The notes: generated by a model not told the origin, from the sequence alone. Shown: positions 9,423 through 21,164, counted from the stretch's first letter. The stretch: 64,000 bases of DNA from Hippasteria phrygiana (GCA_037893225.1 JAZGUH010000406.1:744001-808000); one strand, 5' to 3'. Numbers and translations: made by a program.

Positions 9423-12400
9423 CTATCTGAAACGGCAAGGAAGCCTCCTTGTCCGTGTCGGGTTACGCCTCGGAGGCGCTGTCTCGCTGTCCTCGTCTCG
9501 ACCGCGCGCCTCTCGCTGGTCAACGTCCGTGTTATCAGTGTCCCCAGAGTTTCCTCCACGATTCGCATTAGTTTCGGATTCCTGGTCTTCTGTCTCCTGC
9601 GGTTCGTCATGTATGTCTGTGGAACTGTCCAGTGTCGTTTGGTCAGAGTCCAAGTTATCTATGGCTGCCTGCCGTCTCCGTGGGCGGGGCTGCCGTGCCT
9701 GCAGAGGGGTGCCCTGGTACAGCTTGAGTCGATCAAAGTGTACTATTTGCATCTTCCCCCTAGGTTGCTGCTGGATCCGGTAAGTGACATCTGACAGCTT
9801 CGTGAGTATCAGATAGGGGCCCTTCCAACGAGAGACCAACTTCGGAGAGACCCCCTTTTTCCTAGCATGGACAAACAGCCAGACAAACTGGCCCTCCTCG
9901 AAGCCAGCTCCAGCCGTCCTCCTGTCATATGTCTTCTTCTGGTGTCTCGCACTCTTCCTGAGCTTCTGCCTTGCCCTGTCGTGAGCTGCCCCCATTCGAT
10001 GGCGTAGATCCTCTCCAAAATCTGTGTCGGGAACCTCGCCCTCCGCTCCAAGTGTCTCCGTGGTTAAGTCAACCGGCAACCTTACTTCCCGGCCCAACAT
10101 AAGCATGTTGGGTGTTTCGCCCGTTGACTCTTGCGGGACAGACCGGTACGCCCACGTAGCAAATGCTAGCTGTTGGTCCCAATCCTTCTGGTTCCGAGCA
10201 GGGTCAATCATCATCGAAATGATGTTCAGAAGAGTTTGATTAAATCGTTCTATGAGGCCGTCCGACTTGGGATTGTATGCTACTGTTCGTGTTTTCTCAA
10301 TGCCCAGAATCTTGCACATTTCCGCGAATATCGCAGACTCAAAATTCCTGCCTTGGTCGGAGTGTAATTCTCTTGGAACTCCGAACCGGCAAACGAAATT
10401 CTCCACAAAGGCTCTGGCTACTGTCTCGGCAGTGCTATCCGGCAGTGCATATGACTCCATCCATTTGGTTAAGTAATCCCCCACCACGAGGATCCACTTG
10501 TTGCCGTTCTCACTCTTTGGCAATGGTCCCACGAGGTCCAAAGCAACTCTGTCCATTGGCATGTCCACCTGAAGCTGCTGCAGTGGTGCCCTACTTTTCC
10601 TGGGTGGCGACTTCCGCTGAGCGCACCTGTCACATTTCCGGCAAAATGACCTTACGTCTGCCGCCATCCCAGCCCAGTAGTATCGGGTCCTCACCTTGGC
10701 CAGCGTACGTTCTACGCCAAAGTGTCCACCTATTACTCCACCATGTAGCTCCTTCATTACTGCCTCTCTATATTCTTGTGGCAGGATAATTTTCCACTCT
10801 ATGTCCTTCCCATCGTAGGATTCCCACTTTCTGCACAGCACTGACTCTCGTAGTTCCAGGCGTTCCCACTGTCCCCAGTAAATTTTGTCCAAGATGCCAT
10901 GTGCTTGAGCCTGGCTCCAGCTTGGGCGTTCCCCCAATTTCCGTTTACAGTCTACTATTCCACAAAGAGTGGGGTCTCGAAACTGGGCTTCGGAAATCTC
11001 TTCCATGTCAATGTTTGGCTCCACTCGCAACATCCGAGTCGCCGCTTCCTCTTCCTGAGCTGGGGGACTGCCCTCCCTTGGCAGACTGGCTGCTTCTGCA
11101 GCAACAGCCTGTGCCTCTGGCTGAGGTTCGTTGGTCCGGCCACACTGGATACATGGCTTGCGTGACAGGCCGTCTGCGTTACCATGGTTTTTTCCAGGGC
11201 GATGCACGATCACGTAGTTGTACTCTCCAATCAGCTGTATCCACCGAGCTACCTGCCCTTCCGGGTTCTTGAAGTTTACAAGCCACCGCAACGCAGCATG
11301 GTCGGTCCGTATGGTGATCTCTCTTCCGTATAAGTACTGCTTGAAATGTTTGAGGAAGTTGACCACGGCCAGTAGCTCCCGCCGCGTCACGCAATAGTTT
11401 CTTTCGTGTCGGGTAAGAGTTCTGCTAGCATATGCGAGTACTCGCTCCTCACCTTCCTGTACCTGCGACAAGACTGCTCCAATTCCTTCTCCGCTGGCAT
11501 CCGTGTCCAGCACCAAGTCACCTTTGGGCCTCGGGTACGCCAGAATGGGCGCCTCCTGCAACAAACCCTTGAGGGTCTGAAATGCAACCTCACAGGCCTC
11601 ATCCCAGAGAAAATCCCGTGCTTTCTCTGTGAGGCGATGGAGTGGGCGTGCCACATCGGCGAATCCCTTGATAAATCGTCGATAGTAGGATGCGAGTCCT
11701 AAAAAACTCCGCACTCCCTTCACGTTGGTAGGTGTAGGCCATGATTTGACTGCCTCAACCTTGTCCGGGTCGGTCGAGATCCCGTCCTTGGAAACCACAT
11801 GTCCAAGATATTTCACGGCTTCCTTGAAGAGAAAGCACTTTTTTGGCTTCAACTTTAGTCCCGCAAGTCTGAGTCTCTGCAGCACCTCACGTAAGCGCTG
11901 TACCTCCTCCAGGACGCTCCTCCCGTATACAATGACGTCATCGAGGTAAACCAACAGTGTTTCCCACTGCAGTCCCGCTACAACTCTTTCCATCAACCTT
12001 TCAAAGGTGGCAGGGGCGTTGCACAAGCCAAAGGGCATGACCCTCCAGCTGTACAAGCCCCCGCGCACCACAAAGGCTGACTTCTGTTTGGCATCCTCGT
12101 CCAGCCCCACTTGCCAGTAGCCAGATGCAAGGTCAAGGGTCGAAAACCACCTTGCCCCTGACAACGCGTCCAAAGTGTCGTCGATTCGGGGGACGGGGTA
12201 GGCATCCTTCATCGTTACTTCATTGAGTCTACGGTAGTCGACGCAAAACCGTTGGCTCCCATCTTTCTTCCTGACCAGTACTACATTTGAGGACCAAGGG
12301 CTGTCCGATGGTGTAATCAGCCCCCTCTTCAACAAGTCCTGTACCTGCTGATTAATCTCTCCTTGCTTACACAATGGTTGTCGTCGAGGCCTCTGCCTGA

Positions 12401-13808
12401 TAGGTCGTGTGTTTCCAGTGTCTATACTGTGTTTAACCCAGTCGCATCTCCCGATGTCGTGATCACCTTCTGAGAATACATCCGAAAAGTCAGTAAGTAA
12501 TCGAGCCACTGTGTAGTGATACTGAGGCTCAAGATTTTCCACACTGCGCCTCCAGAGATCCGCAAGGTGGGCAGGAATATCTACTTCCGGGGTTGCGCCT
12601 CCTCTGGCAACTTCCCGGGCCTCCTGCACATCTCCCTCGGCTACCCGTGTGAGGCATCCGGCCGTCGTTCCCGAACGAACAATGCACTCCCGGCTACCAG
12701 GATTTAGCAACCGCAATGCAAGAACGTCCTCTCCTTCCTTTCCTTCTACCAATGTCCTGGCCAGGATCAATCCCTTTTTAGCCAGCTCTCCACCTCCGTC
12801 AATCGGTTCTATCATTCCTAGTTCGCCTGCCTGGATCTCACAGGTCACCTTCCCCGGAACCAGCGCCTCATGCCCTGGCGGGATAACAGTTGTTTCTGTA
12901 ACAACCACCCGGGCATGCAGATTCCTTCCCAATCTAGTCGTGCACCGTACGTGCTCTCCGTGGAGTATGAGTTCGCAATTGTTGAAGTCCAATGTCCCTC
13001 CAGTTGGTAGCAGAAAATCCATCCCTAGAATCCCTTTTGTTTTGATCTTGGCAAAAACCGCTCGCACTGGACAAGCGGTCCTGCCTATCCGTAAGTCTAC
13101 ATTTGCCACGCCTATTGTCTTCATAGCAGTACCATCGGCTTGGATAACCCGTATGCCGTCATGTTCTAGGATTGGGCGCCTCTCCGAGGGTATCTGATAG
13201 TAAACCTCCTCGGAGATTATTGTATCCGTCGTCCCAGTATCCACCAAAAACGGGATTGTAACGGACCGGCACTCGCCCTGCACATACAACCCCTGCTTTG
13301 GTATGACCAAAGGTGCAAAAACTTCCCTCACCGCATCAGTGGCATCAGGGTGGGTCCGCTTTCTGGCTGTTCGCTCCTCTGAGCCCTTAGTGTGTTGACC
13401 CTCCTGTGTATCCAGCCTTCCCCTGGGTCGCAGAGTCGGCTGGTAGTCGTTTTCCGACTGCATTGACTCCTGTTTTGGCCTGTTCCGGCAATCCCTCCTA
13501 AAGTGTCCCTTTTTCTGACACTTGTAACACGTGTCTTCTAGGGTGGCTACTCTCCTCGGTCGAGGATGGTAAATCCGGGTGTCGTCGTGCACTGGTTTTG
13601 CATTCCGTTCTACACTCTCATTAACCCATCGAGGTGGGTTAGGTGTTTCTGCTTCCGGGCTCGGTGTTCCACGTAACAATTGCTCCATGGTCTCGGCGTA
13701 TTCCTTCTCTCTGATCAAGGTTGCCAACTGATCCTCTCGGAGTTGGACTTCCATCCGCAGTTGGTCAATTTCCCCCTGCAGCTGGGACTCGCTCTTGGAT
13801 GTGTCCAT
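9423..13808 (-). CDS. pol: Ty3/gypsy polyprotein, unit 2
   Basis: The 1461-residue translation is identical to unit 1 (DTG protease, YLDD reverse transcriptase, RNase H, DDE integrase, GPY/F). The synonymous G at 12192 replaces the A found at 5491 in a Val codon. Both units keep a full-length ORF flanked by PBS and polypurine tract, so either could in principle produce a full transcript. Confidence 0.95.
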   Translation of the reverse strand: MDTSKSESQLQGEIDQLRMEVQLREDQLATLIREKEYAETMEQLLRGTPSPEAETPNPPRWVNESVERNAKPVHDDTRIYHPRPRRVATLEDTCYKCQKKGHFRRDCRNRPKQESMQSENDYQPTLRPRGRLDTQEGQHTKGSEERTARKRTHPDATDAVREVFAPLVIPKQGLYVQGECRSVTIPFLVDTGTTDTIISEEVYYQIPSERRPILEHDGIRVIQADGTAMKTIGVANVDLRIGRTACPVRAVFAKIKTKGILGMDFLLPTGGTLDFNNCELILHGEHVRCTTRLGRNLHARVVVTETTVIPPGHEALVPGKVTCEIQAGELGMIEPIDGGGELAKKGLILARTLVEGKEGEDVLALRLLNPGSRECIVRSGTTAGCLTRVAEGDVQEAREVARGGATPEVDIPAHLADLWRRSVENLEPQYHYTVARLLTDFSDVFSEGDHDIGRCDWVKHSIDTGNTRPIRQRPRRQPLCKQGEINQQVQDLLKRGLITPSDSPWSSNVVLVRKKDGSQRFCVDYRRLNEVTMKDAYPVPRIDDTLDALSGARWFSTLDLASGYWQVGLDEDAKQKSAFVVRGGLYSWRVMPFGLCNAPATFERLMERVVAGLQWETLLVYLDDVIVYGRSVLEEVQRLREVLQRLRLAGLKLKPKKCFLFKEAVKYLGHVVSKDGISTDPDKVEAVKSWPTPTNVKGVRSFLGLASYYRRFIKGFADVARPLHRLTEKARDFLWDEACEVAFQTLKGLLQEAPILAYPRPKGDLVLDTDASGEGIGAVLSQVQEGEERVLAYASRTLTRHERNYCVTRRELLAVVNFLKHFKQYLYGREITIRTDHAALRWLVNFKNPEGQVARWIQLIGEYNYVIVHRPGKNHGNADGLSRKPCIQCGRTNEPQPEAQAVAAEAASLPREGSPPAQEEEAATRMLRVEPNIDMEEISEAQFRDPTLCGIVDCKRKLGERPSWSQAQAHGILDKIYWGQWERLELRESVLCRKWESYDGKDIEWKIILPQEYREAVMKELHGGVIGGHFGVERTLAKVRTRYYWAGMAADVRSFCRKCDRCAQRKSPPRKSRAPLQQLQVDMPMDRVALDLVGPLPKSENGNKWILVVGDYLTKWMESYALPDSTAETVARAFVENFVCRFGVPRELHSDQGRNFESAIFAEMCKILGIEKTRTVAYNPKSDGLIERFNQTLLNIISMMIDPARNQKDWDQQLAFATWAYRSVPQESTGETPNMLMLGREVRLPVDLTTETLGAEGEVPDTDFGEDLRHRMGAAHDRARQKLRKSARHQKKTYDRRTAGAGFEEGQFVWLFVHARKKGVSPKLVSRWKGPYLILTKLSDVTYRIQQQPRGKMQIVHFDRLKLYQGTPLQARQPRPRRRQAAIDNLDSDQTTLDSSTDIHDEPQETEDQESETNANRGGNSGDTDNTDVDQREARGRDEDSETAPPRRNPTRTRRLPCRFR

Positions 13809-13961
13809 AACGGCCGTGTATGTTCCACGTTCACTAGTGTTTAAGTTCTCCTATCCGCACGTTACGCTCACAAGAGGTCAAAGTCTTGCCGTTGCCTCCA
13901 GAAGTGGATTAAGTTATCCGTAAATGAGTTCAGCATACAATATCCCACCGCTGCCACCATT

Positions 13962-14924
13962 TGTGGCGGATTTACTATTTGCCAGGTTGGTTGTCCCTCG
14001 GCTGGTACTCGCTGGCGGGCGAGTAGTCCCACTGCGCCGAGGTGCAGGTCCGTTTGTTGGAAATATACCACCGCGTATGTCTGAACCCACTCCCAGACCA
14101 CTCTCACACTCCACGACACAGACAGTACGGGGACAGACACCGGAGAACTTACGGGGACGGACTAGAATGATTATGACACAGTGACAACAGAAGAACGTTC
14201 CAAGTATTTATTAAATGTCAAATAAGAAGGTAAACCCCTGATTATTATCTCTTTTATTAAATTGTGGTTTCGCCTCAAGTAACTCCTCGAGCAACGCCTC
14301 AAGCAGTGTGGTGCGCCTCTCCCTATTTGCTTGACCCTCGCGCTTGTGGGTGACGCCTCGCCCAATTAGAAAGAATGCTTCTCGACAGCGCTAGCTCCGT
14401 GAATGTCCGCTTGTAGTCGTCCCTTCCTATGGCCCTTGCGATCCGCAAGAGGCCCCGATGGTCACTACAACTTGACTCCGCGCCTCACGTCAGTCCTACG
14501 TCAGTCCTACTACAATGACTCCACGCCTCCCGTTAGTCCAGCACTCCAGCAGGCTATCTGTCCGGCCCACTGGAGGCGTCGGTCCCGAGTGTCGCCCTAG
14601 TCCCCGTATATGGCCCACGTACGCTCCGGTACATGGACAGCACATATACTTACTGTAGTCCACTGACTCCGCTACGCTAGCCACGAGTTTCCTTGCGCCT
14701 CCTCTGTTTCCGTCCGATTCGCCTCCTTTGTTTCCGTCCTTTTCGACGAGCGCGTACCGTGTACGTCTTCCACGGTCAAGATCTAACCAGCCACTCCCTG
14801 CGCACACCACGTATCATGCATGCCGCTGCGCTGCTTGAACGCCCTCAAGTGTTAGCGCTGACTATGGCGCGCCTAATCTTACAGAAATATAAATATGGAA
14901 CTAGCAATTTGCAATGATGTTACA
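13962..14924 (-). repeat. LTR 3 (5' LTR of unit 2)
   Basis: 963 bp with TG...CA ends on the minus strand. It is followed by ATAC (14925-14928), the right half of the target-site duplication. The PBS (13942-13959) lies two bases inside. Confidence 0.92.
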
Positions 14925-14928
14925 ATAC

Positions 14929-15334
14929 TTTAAAAAGCCACTTTCGTGTTGAATGATGGGATGTTTAAAAAGTCCCGTCAGACTGGACGGCGACCATCCG
15001 CGACCTTACGGCGACCAGAAAATGTACAAGGTCGCCGGCAAACGTGAACACAATGCGAGAAAAAGTTACACAAAATTAGAAACTTGAAAAAAGCTGCGCT
15101 CTTACCGCGACCTGTGCGATCATACAGCGTTCTCACGACGCGCTCGCCACGACCTCTCCGCGCTTATGGCGTTTCTAGTGAGATCTATGGGCTTGGCAAC
15201 GGCGATCACCGGCTATGCCGCGGCGCTCTCACCACGCTCATGGGGTTCTTACCACGCGTCTTCTACGTGTATCGCGACTGCACGGCGACCTCAGGGCGTT
15301 TCTACCACGTTCTCACGTCGACTATATAAGCTGG
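14929..15334. other. CpG-rich non-coding stretch
   Basis: About 400 bases with many CGACC/GCGAC words and no convincing ORF. It ends in a TATA-like CTATATAAG directly before a cluster of palindromes. It could be part of an unrecognised non-autonomous transposon. Confidence 0.35.
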
Positions 15335-15405
15335 CCTGCTTAAACAACCAACTTGTTTAAGCAGGGCACATGAACAACCCGGGGTTGTTTAAAAGTTTAA
15401 ACAAC
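15335..15405. repeat. Cluster of three adjacent palindromes
   Basis: CCTGCTTAAACAA (15335-15347) and its exact complement (15353-15365) form a 13-bp hairpin with a 5-nt loop. It is followed by AACAACCC/GGGTTGTT around 15373-15388, then by GTTGTTTAAA/TTTAAACAAC ending near 15404. The shared TTTAAACAA word suggests one sequence folded repeatedly. Function unknown. Confidence 0.7.
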
Positions 15406-15769
15406 GTTTTTCTCTGTGAAGTGTCGGGCCGCACAGATTTGTTTTACCCGTAAAAGCAAGCTACAAATGCAGGGAGTCGGGCTGGACAGATTTTAACATT
15501 GAGTAACCGTAAAAAACAGGAAAAATCACCTGGGAGTTTTGAGAGCCACGCAGTTGAGGATTAAAAATATGAAGGTCTCAGCTTTGAATGGGACTAGGCT
15601 TCCATTTGGATAATATTAGACCTAACAGTTGCTCTATTTTGGAATGGAATGGAATGGAGCGGCAACTCAAAAGGGGACCTTTGCAAGTTGGGCTCGGAAC
15701 TTCTTCGGGGCAGTCATGTTTGGAAGGTAATATCAAACACAAGTCATTACCTTACCCATCTATATATTT

Positions 15770-15800
15770 GTATTTATTTATTTATTTATTTATGTTTATT
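15770..15800. repeat. (TTTA)n microsatellite
   Basis: About seven copies of TATT/TTTA in tandem, in AT-rich DNA without genes (15406-16286). Confidence 0.8.
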
Positions 15801-16286
15801 TGTATATTTTAAATCATTCTGGTAATGAAACCAAGGATTATTCAAAAGCGCATATCGCACTGTAGCTCGAAAGAATTAACGGAGAGTAAAGCATATTAAA
15901 CTTTAATTCGATGTGTAACTTGAAAAGCTGGGAGAGTTGAGAATATTTCCGATTTCTTTTAAATGTATGGTAATTACAAACAGCTTGGTGGGATTCCATT
16001 GCTTGTAGCGCCCTTTTGGGAGTAAAAGTGGAGAGTTTTGTGGTCGAACTAGAAAAGGTTGAAAGGACATCATCATCCACAGTGAACAGTCGCAAATATG
16101 CCAAAAAATTGGCTGTCTACCACATTTTGAAAGCGCCGAAAATAGTTTCAAGAGCATTTTGAGGGCCATGCAGTGCAGTAATTATAGAGATAGAACTTAA
16201 CATCTAAGACATGGATCGTGAACGTCTAATTCTGAGCATTTGAACGATGAATTAGCCCATAGAATTGGCCCTATAGGCTATTTGGC

Positions 16287-16915
16287 CGGTGTCATATGAA
16301 TATCCGACTCCCATGAATATCCGACCCCTCTTCCCTGTTATTGGTTGAACCCTCTCACGTGACCGGCCACTGTCCCAATTATCGACATTATCGATCACTT
16401 TGCATGTGCAATACTACCGTATTTCATAGTGACAATATTTCACGCTACACCGCGGAACGGCCGGAACCGCTTTTTAAAATGAACGCTCTAATAAGCAGCT
16501 GTTGGGGTTGGTCTTCTTTTGAGGGAATTTCAGGCAAAATTGTGGTCACCCTGCTGGAAATTGTAAAGAATGCCAAACATGAGGGTCAAGCTTTATTGAA
16601 GTATAGCTTAGGGCCTGTTTGTTTCACACAGATCTGAATCTCGATCAGTACGTGATCCATCCGTTGGTTCACTCACACCAGATCACGACGAATTGATGGA
16701 GCGAACAGCGGTTGGATCACTGGTCAGCTGATCGAAATCCGGTGTAGCGTGAGTTTCAGTCACTATGAAATATGGGCTCATTGTTAGTACTGCACATGCC
16801 TAAGTAAAGATGGTCACGTGAGAGGGTTTAACCAATACTAGGGAAAAGGAGTGCGATTTTCATAGGAGTCTGATTTCCATATGATATCGGATCTATGTGA
16901 AACAAACAGGCCCTA
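16287..16915. repeat. Large imperfect inverted repeat, candidate MITE(s)
   Basis: The segment 16287-16440 (TATTGGTTGAACCCTCTCAC, ATTTCATAGTGAC) is repeated in reverse complement at about 16757-16885. A second, interleaved inverted pair, TAGGGCCTGTTTGTTTCAC, occurs at 16608-16634 and 16889-16915. The latter end sequence resembles hAT-type termini, but I could not find an 8-bp target duplication. Two partly overlapping non-autonomous transposons is one reading. Confidence 0.6.
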
Positions 16916-17087
16916 CGTCACCTGTGAAAGTTGCACGTATTTTCCACAACTATTTTGAAGTTCGGACATTCGAGTTTGTATGGAAGTTTAATTACAGGTG
17001 TGTACTCTCAAGGTCGTACATTTTGATGACTGCACACCTCGTTCCATTGTTGATTGGTCGCCATGGCCATTGCTTTATAGAGGCATA

Positions 17088-17198
17088 GAGTACCGAAGTC
17101 TGACGTCAGTTGCCGGGGCAATGGTTCTACACACATGCAGTTTAGAACGTATTCTGGTTCCAAACATTGCATTGACTGACGTCGTCACTTCGGTACTC
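17088..17198. mobile_element. 111-bp MITE with TA target duplication, copy 1
   Basis: Ends GAGTACCGAAGT...ACTTCGGTACTC are inverted repeats of about 22 bp containing TGACGTCA-like words. The element is flanked by TA on both sides (17086-17087, 17199-17200), as in Tc1/mariner-derived MITEs. A second copy lies at 63303-63414. Confidence 0.85.
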
Positions 17199-17689
17199 TA
17201 TTGGAGTTTGACGATCTCACGAAAGGTTTTATGGATGTGGGCAAAAAGCGCCCATGTATATAGTAATGCATGCAAATTATACCTCCGGCAGTGCAAAGAA
17301 ACAAACTTTTTTCAGGATGATCAGTTTTAATTTATGTTAAAAATTCAAGCAAGGCAAAGCCGACCGCCCTGTATGTGCAGACACTTAGGGACCCTGATTT
17401 AGGAGTTTAACTTGAATAAATGTACGACAGCATTATTTGCACGTCAATACAATGTTTCAGGTCCTTTGGAGCAATTGTTGGGAGTATATTACATTGTTTT
17501 CTTTATGAAAATTGTCATATTCATGAGGCAAAGCATGATGTCACCGGAGGCGCAACACATATCTTCATTGTGTACAAACAATAGGCAAGAATTCCTCTCA
17601 TTTTTTGAGGATTTGTGTGTTTAGTTCAATAGACTTTTTCACCAACGTAACTACCGTGAAATGTGGGCTAAACCACCACGTGTTACACT

Positions 17690-18070
17690 GAGTTTGTATA
17701 GCTATTCAAACCGTGGACCTTTAACAAAGACGACAATAGGGTCCACGATTGAGTCAAGGTCCACGATTGAAAATCGTGTACAAAACATATGGGAGGCCTT
17801 CCGAAAAAGTTAAAGTATAAACAAAAGAGGAACAATGGGAGGTCTGCGATTGCCGGTGTTTACACACTTGTGTGAGTGGGTTAGGCTATACGAGAGAGGA
17901 CTTGGGACAATGGGGGATTAGAGATAACAATGACACCGAGGACATGGGCAAGGTCCTCGGGAGAATTTCGTGTACAAACCTTATGGGAGCTGTTCGGAAA
18001 AAGTTAGAGTACAAACAAAGGGAACACATTTGAAGGGTTCCATTCATGGTCATCAGAAGTATAGGAAAAC
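17690..18070 (-). repeat. Two units of a ~190-bp minisatellite, inverted relative to 25.8 kb
   Basis: Words such as AATCGTGTACAAAACATATG and CCGAAAAAGTTAAAGTATAA occur twice about 190 bp apart. They are the reverse complement of the array at 25766-26330. No coding potential. Confidence 0.75.
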
Positions 18071-18473
18071 GCACATGTGTGCGTGCGCCTACGCGGCACG
18101 CTTGACTGGTCTACTTGACCTTGATGCTTGATGCTTGAATAAACACTTCATCAGCATTACTATGCGGTCCATGAAGACACGTGACATGGTCTAAAATTCG
18201 TCTTGAATCCATTTCAAACCAGCATTTCTCCCAAACATTCTCGATGGGTGATGTTTTTGGAGATTGTTGTATTGCTGTTACGTTCTTTCGGCGAGGAGTT
18301 CCTTTTATCACAAATCCAAAAAGCGTTTGCTTGAATGACTTAATTGGAAGATTTCAAAAGAATTGAAAACCATCGCCTTCTTTTTACATTAAATGAAAAC
18401 AAGGGTTTATATCAGACATTGTTTTTATATGTGAAAACAAGTAGGGCTGAATATTAATATTTTAATTTAAGTA

Positions 18474-19527
18474 TAGGTTTTCCCGGACGATTTCGCAAGA
18501 TGTGCATAAATGTTTGTAAAACTTAAATTCAATTTCGCGCTGATTTTGAGAACGACGTATATCCGAGTTTCATTTTCGCAGAAACTAGCATTCGATTTCA
18601 TTTTGTATCATTCAAATAAATGAATGTGCACAACGTTTCATATAAACGATTACAAATAAGTGATTAGGCTTTCGGTTTGACGTATGCGTGGCCGATTATT
18701 AAGAATGTGCAATCTATTTCGCAGCAAATCGATTTGTCATTGTGGCACGGCCTGAATTGAATATTCGTTTTCATTTGTAACAATTTAAATTCGCAAATTC
18801 TGCATCCAATTTAAATAAAGTATATAGACCTATATACAATTCATGATACAACTGTTATTGATTAATTAATTAATCAATGTATTGTAGGCCTAATTGATCA
18901 TTAATGTATGTTTTTGTATTGTTGGTGGTTCTTTGTCTTAATTGTATTTTCATGTCTTTCTGTATTTCTTAGGGTTCTCTCTCATTTTATCAGTTCGATT
19001 GTCTACCATTATTTGATATTTTAGGAGGCCTACCGGTATGTCAACTGTGAAATTTGGCTATATATGATGCGACCGTTGCAAATGCTGAGCAAAGAAAGAA
19101 CGATTTTCTGAGGCTTATTTTTCAAAAGACTATAAGACCACCTGGTTTAGTTCCCCATATGTTACTTTTGTTAACAAATATATTAATTCCAATGCTTGAC
19201 CAGGGATGCATTAAAAAAAAAAAAAAAACACTACGTGGGAAATCGGCTGCACATTTAGCGAAATAGATTGGTAATAAATTAAAAGGAAAACAGGATTGCG
19301 GATGTGCATTCGAATTCGCGCTAAAATGAATTATCAATTACTAATTCAGTGCACATTCGGGGAATCGTACGCTGATTTTTTACGTCTGAATGCACCTTTA
19401 TGGAAATATAATTATGAATTGCTAAATAGAAAACAGGATTGTGAACGTTAATTCTATTTCGGACGAAAACGAATGCATCTTTTACAAATTAATGTGCACA
19501 TTTTCCGAAATCGTCCGGGAAAACCTA
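18474..19527. mobile_element. 1.05-kb non-autonomous DNA transposon with TA duplication
   Basis: TAGGTTTTCCCGGACGATTTC at 18474 is mirrored in reverse complement at the right end (about 19500-19527), with TA on each side (18472-18473, 19528-19529). The similarity continues inward for about 40 bp. The interior is AT-rich, contains an A-run at 19211-19226, and has no transposase frame. Probably a mariner-type deletion derivative. Confidence 0.75.
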
Positions 19528-19889
19528 TAATTACGTTTTACTGCATGATATTTTAAATTAGAATATTGGCACACACAAAATCCGGCAAAGGAAATGAGCT
19601 GGGCCTCTAAAGGATTTGCATGAGATATTTAATGCTTGCTACAAGGCTGTCCTGTTACGGTATTTTATGAAACGAACAATTAAAAAATAAGTTTCCAGTC
19701 GCAGTTGTAACTTGTTATGCTTACAAGGCAACAAACACAGGCATGTTTGAGAGCATGCTTAACCTTAAATGTAGTGTACACGATTGGTAATCCTCCATTT
19801 TTTTTGCTGAATTATTACGAAATACCTCACTACGTTGCAACAACGTTGTGAAAGAGTTCCGTATCCGGTCATCACAATTTGTTTAGGAC
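19528..19889. other. Non-coding spacer
   Basis: AT-rich DNA between the TA-flanked element and the DIRS-like fragment. I see no gene or clear repeat. Confidence 0.4.
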
Positions 19890-20460
19890 TCTGGGTTCGA
19901 GGGACTGTAAGGCCTTAATTGAACATTGCTAGGAGCTCCAAGTGATTGATGTGCAATTCGCGGGCTTTCGCTGACCAAGTGCTGGCCACTGTTTGGTCGT
20001 CCAGATGAGCTCCCCAACCCTGCCTTGATGGATCCGTTGGGCAGGGGCAAAGAAAGACCACTCCACATCGAAGGTTGTCCTGTGATAGCCACCAGAGAAG
20101 CTGATCCTGGATCCTGGAGAGGTCGGAAGTGATAGTACAGGAGATGAAGCTCTATCGGACGCATGTGCATCCTGCACCAAGGGACCAGGTCCACCAGACT
20201 TTCTATGAGGAGCCAGGCCTTGGCTGGAAGGGTTGGCGGAGGACATGAAAACTCTGATGCAATCCCATTGTCTGACATCGCTCCGAAGTTGCCTTTGCTC
20301 TGAATGTTGCCAAGTTCAGAATAGCCCCAAGGTAGGTTGGTTGCGAAGGAATCAAAGAAGATTTCTCTGTGTTGACATGAAACCCAGGTCGGTGGTAAGT
20401 TGAACTGTCTGTAGGAGGGCTATCTTCGTACATTGCGACGTGGGACCCAGTATAACCCAA
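19890..20460 (-). pseudogene. DIRS-like retroelement fragment (RT C-terminus and RNase H)
   Basis: Three minus-strand frames together show RT-connection and RNase H motifs: HVNTEKSSLIPSQPTYLG near 20330-20380, then the RNase H motifs around 19900-20050, including GAHLDD-like and LHINHLELLAMF (reading 19974 to 19926). This combination is typical of DIRS/Ngaro-type elements. Frameshifts separate the pieces and no tyrosine recombinase is present, so this is a dead fragment. Confidence 0.7.
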
Positions 20461-21160
20461 TCATTTAATTTCTCATACATTTATTTCGCATAGTTTTAAT
20501 TGAGATATAAAGGCCATGTGGAGGTGGCAACACCTGAAAAGCATAGCTTGTAGTAGGCATGCCTTTTAACAGACGAACTATTTGATATGAAAAACAACTA
20601 TTACGTGGCTACGAGTAGGATTACATTACATAAGATACAAATTTAGTTTCCCTTTTAAAATATTATATGACCTTGAACATCTGAGAGAGAATTGTAAATT
20701 ATTACATAGTTTAGGTCCGGAGTATACTTAATATTGTATATTGCACAGTGGGGCGTTTAGGGGTAAAAGGAGGACGTTGGCCCTTTTTTAGTTTAGGACC
20801 AAAGACAGCCCCATATAAGGGGTAATTTTGCCCCAGAAGTTGTTTTAGACATGTTTAGAGATCAACAGACTGTTAATTTTTGAGATAGTATCAGATTTTG
20901 TGGAAAACATGATAATTTTCACTTTATTAATGATAAGTTAATTCTGTTTTACTTTTCAGAAAAGTCAACTTAGCACAACACAAGGAAGTTTCTTTATAGC
21001 TATAACATATTTAGCCGGAGAATAATACCATCGATCACAGGTAACACAGCAATGCTTTGTATACGTCTTCACCAACCACAGCCATTTCCCCTCTCAGTCG
21101 TATAGAATAGACTGTCTCCGATATTCTTAATATGTTGTAGGCCAATATAACATTTATCGT
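20461..21160. other. Non-coding spacer
   Basis: AT-rich, no ORF of interest and no repeat that I could recognise. Confidence 0.4.
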
Positions 21161-21164
21161 GGCC

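Larger units (their letters stand above)
516..14924 (-). mobile_element. Tandem dimer of a Ty3/gypsy LTR retrotransposon
   Basis: Three LTRs (516-1522, 7261-8223, 13962-14924) alternate with two internal regions in the arrangement LTR-int-LTR-int-LTR, all on the minus strand. The repeat period is 6701 bp between units 1 and 2. The whole array is flanked by ATAC at 512-515 and 14925-14928, so it has one target-site duplication for the full dimer. The two internal regions are almost identical; the one coding difference I found (5491 versus 12192) is silent. Either LTR-LTR recombination or integration of a concatemer could give this. A collapsed or duplicated assembly cannot be excluded from one sequence. 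Confidence 0.93.
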
